In this document: piece after piece, positions 63,908 to 64,000 of the stretch
How positions within the stretch are numbered: position 1 is the first letter of the stretch
Layout of the letters: the number at the start of each line of letters is the position of its first letter
Source: JBBSAT01 sp044223665
GTDB lineage: Bacteria; Myxococcota_A; Polyangia; Polyangiales; Sandaracinaceae
DNA: 64,000 nt
NCBI GenBank assembly: GCA_044223665.1
Contig: JBGALT010000017.1
Span: 12,746-76,745, forward strand
Direction: 5' to 3'
Made by a program: the position numbers and the translations under genes
The notes under the pieces: generated by a model
Told to the model about the DNA's origin: nothing
Seen by the model: only the letters and a program-made list of their open reading frames with translations
Databases searched by the model: none

Positions 63908-64000
63908 CCCGACGCCACCCTTCCAGCGTCGCCATCGGCAGACCGCGTGTCGCGGTCCTCGCGCTCGCCGTGGTGGCCACGCTGCTCGCTTGCGAGGCTC
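63904..64000 (+). CDS. Lipoprotein, 5' part only
   Basis: The first 32 residues are visible before the window ends. The signal RVAVLALAVVATLLAC ends in a lipobox with Cys30. The ATG overlaps the previous stop (ATGA), so it is the next member of the same operon. The function cannot be told. Confidence 0.7.
   Translation, partial: MTRRHPSSVAIGRPRVAVLALAVVATLLACEA

Noticed and set aside
1..64000. CRISPR arrays, rRNA, tRNA, complete insertion sequences and prophage genes
   Set aside because: I searched by eye for regular short repeats, rRNA blocks, cloverleaf tRNAs, transposase motifs and capsid or tail genes and found none. Only the inverted-repeat element at 14685-14935 hints at mobile DNA.

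Overview
The window is very GC-rich DNA (third codon positions almost always G or C) with the marks of a large-genome myxobacterium: many lipoproteins whose acylated Cys is followed by Asp/Ala/Pro-rich linkers, MopE-type Asp/Cys repeats, Cys-motif/TM/Arg tails of the MYXO-CTERM type, Ser/Thr kinases with AAA-TPR or PEGA modules, and a PfaA-type polyunsaturated fatty acid synthase. A member of Polyangia, perhaps Sandaracinaceae, is my inference; no rRNA or tRNA is present to confirm it.

Layout. 1-6180 (-) holds most of a PfaA-like megasynthase (KS, acyltransferase, three tandem ACPs, KR, start of a DH domain) that runs off the left edge; a TPR protein lies upstream. 7.4-14.6 kb has a TerB-like protein, a two-component-type beta-propeller lipoprotein, a chalcone isomerase-like secreted protein, a large MopE-repeat lipoprotein and a DUF1624-type membrane acyltransferase. 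14.6-22.4 kb has an inverted-repeat element, a GIDE-like membrane protein behind an HflX GTPase, a lipoprotein, and a PknK-type kinase-ATPase. 22.5-33.0 kb is a run of secreted or lipid-anchored proteins (metallo-beta-lactamase fold, FAD oxidoreductase, propellers, TPR). 33.2-39.8 kb has an NAD-dependent epimerase-like protein, a RHH/PIN toxin-antitoxin pair, a lysine-rich small protein, a putative metalloprotease and a subtilisin, both ending in MYXO-CTERM-like tails, and a HmuY-like lipoprotein. 40.0-50.5 kb has a cache-like sensor, a DUF2007 protein, a PEGA Ser/Thr kinase, a DnaJ-like protein and a DUF4139 protein with two small membrane proteins. 50.7-52.4 kb is a second HflX.

The most interesting unit is a rightward operon from 52736 to beyond 64000 with spacings of 10 bp or less or 4-bp stop/start overlaps throughout: a TolC-like outer-membrane helical protein, an HlyD-like coiled-coil adaptor, a processive family-2 glycosyltransferase with D/DxD/GED/QxxRW motifs, two paralogous TIM-barrel glycoside hydrolase-like lipoproteins, a PQQ sugar dehydrogenase-like/di-heme cytochrome fusion lipoprotein, and another lipoprotein cut by the window edge. 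I infer a synthase-dependent exopolysaccharide system that uses an adaptor/TolC-type envelope conduit together with surface hydrolases and a sugar-oxidising enzyme.

Four genes between 37.1 and 47.5 kb are clearly split by single-base indels next to short G/C runs, and a fifth (the tail of the PEGA kinase) may be. These look like sequencing errors in the source assembly, although the sequence alone cannot exclude real mutations.
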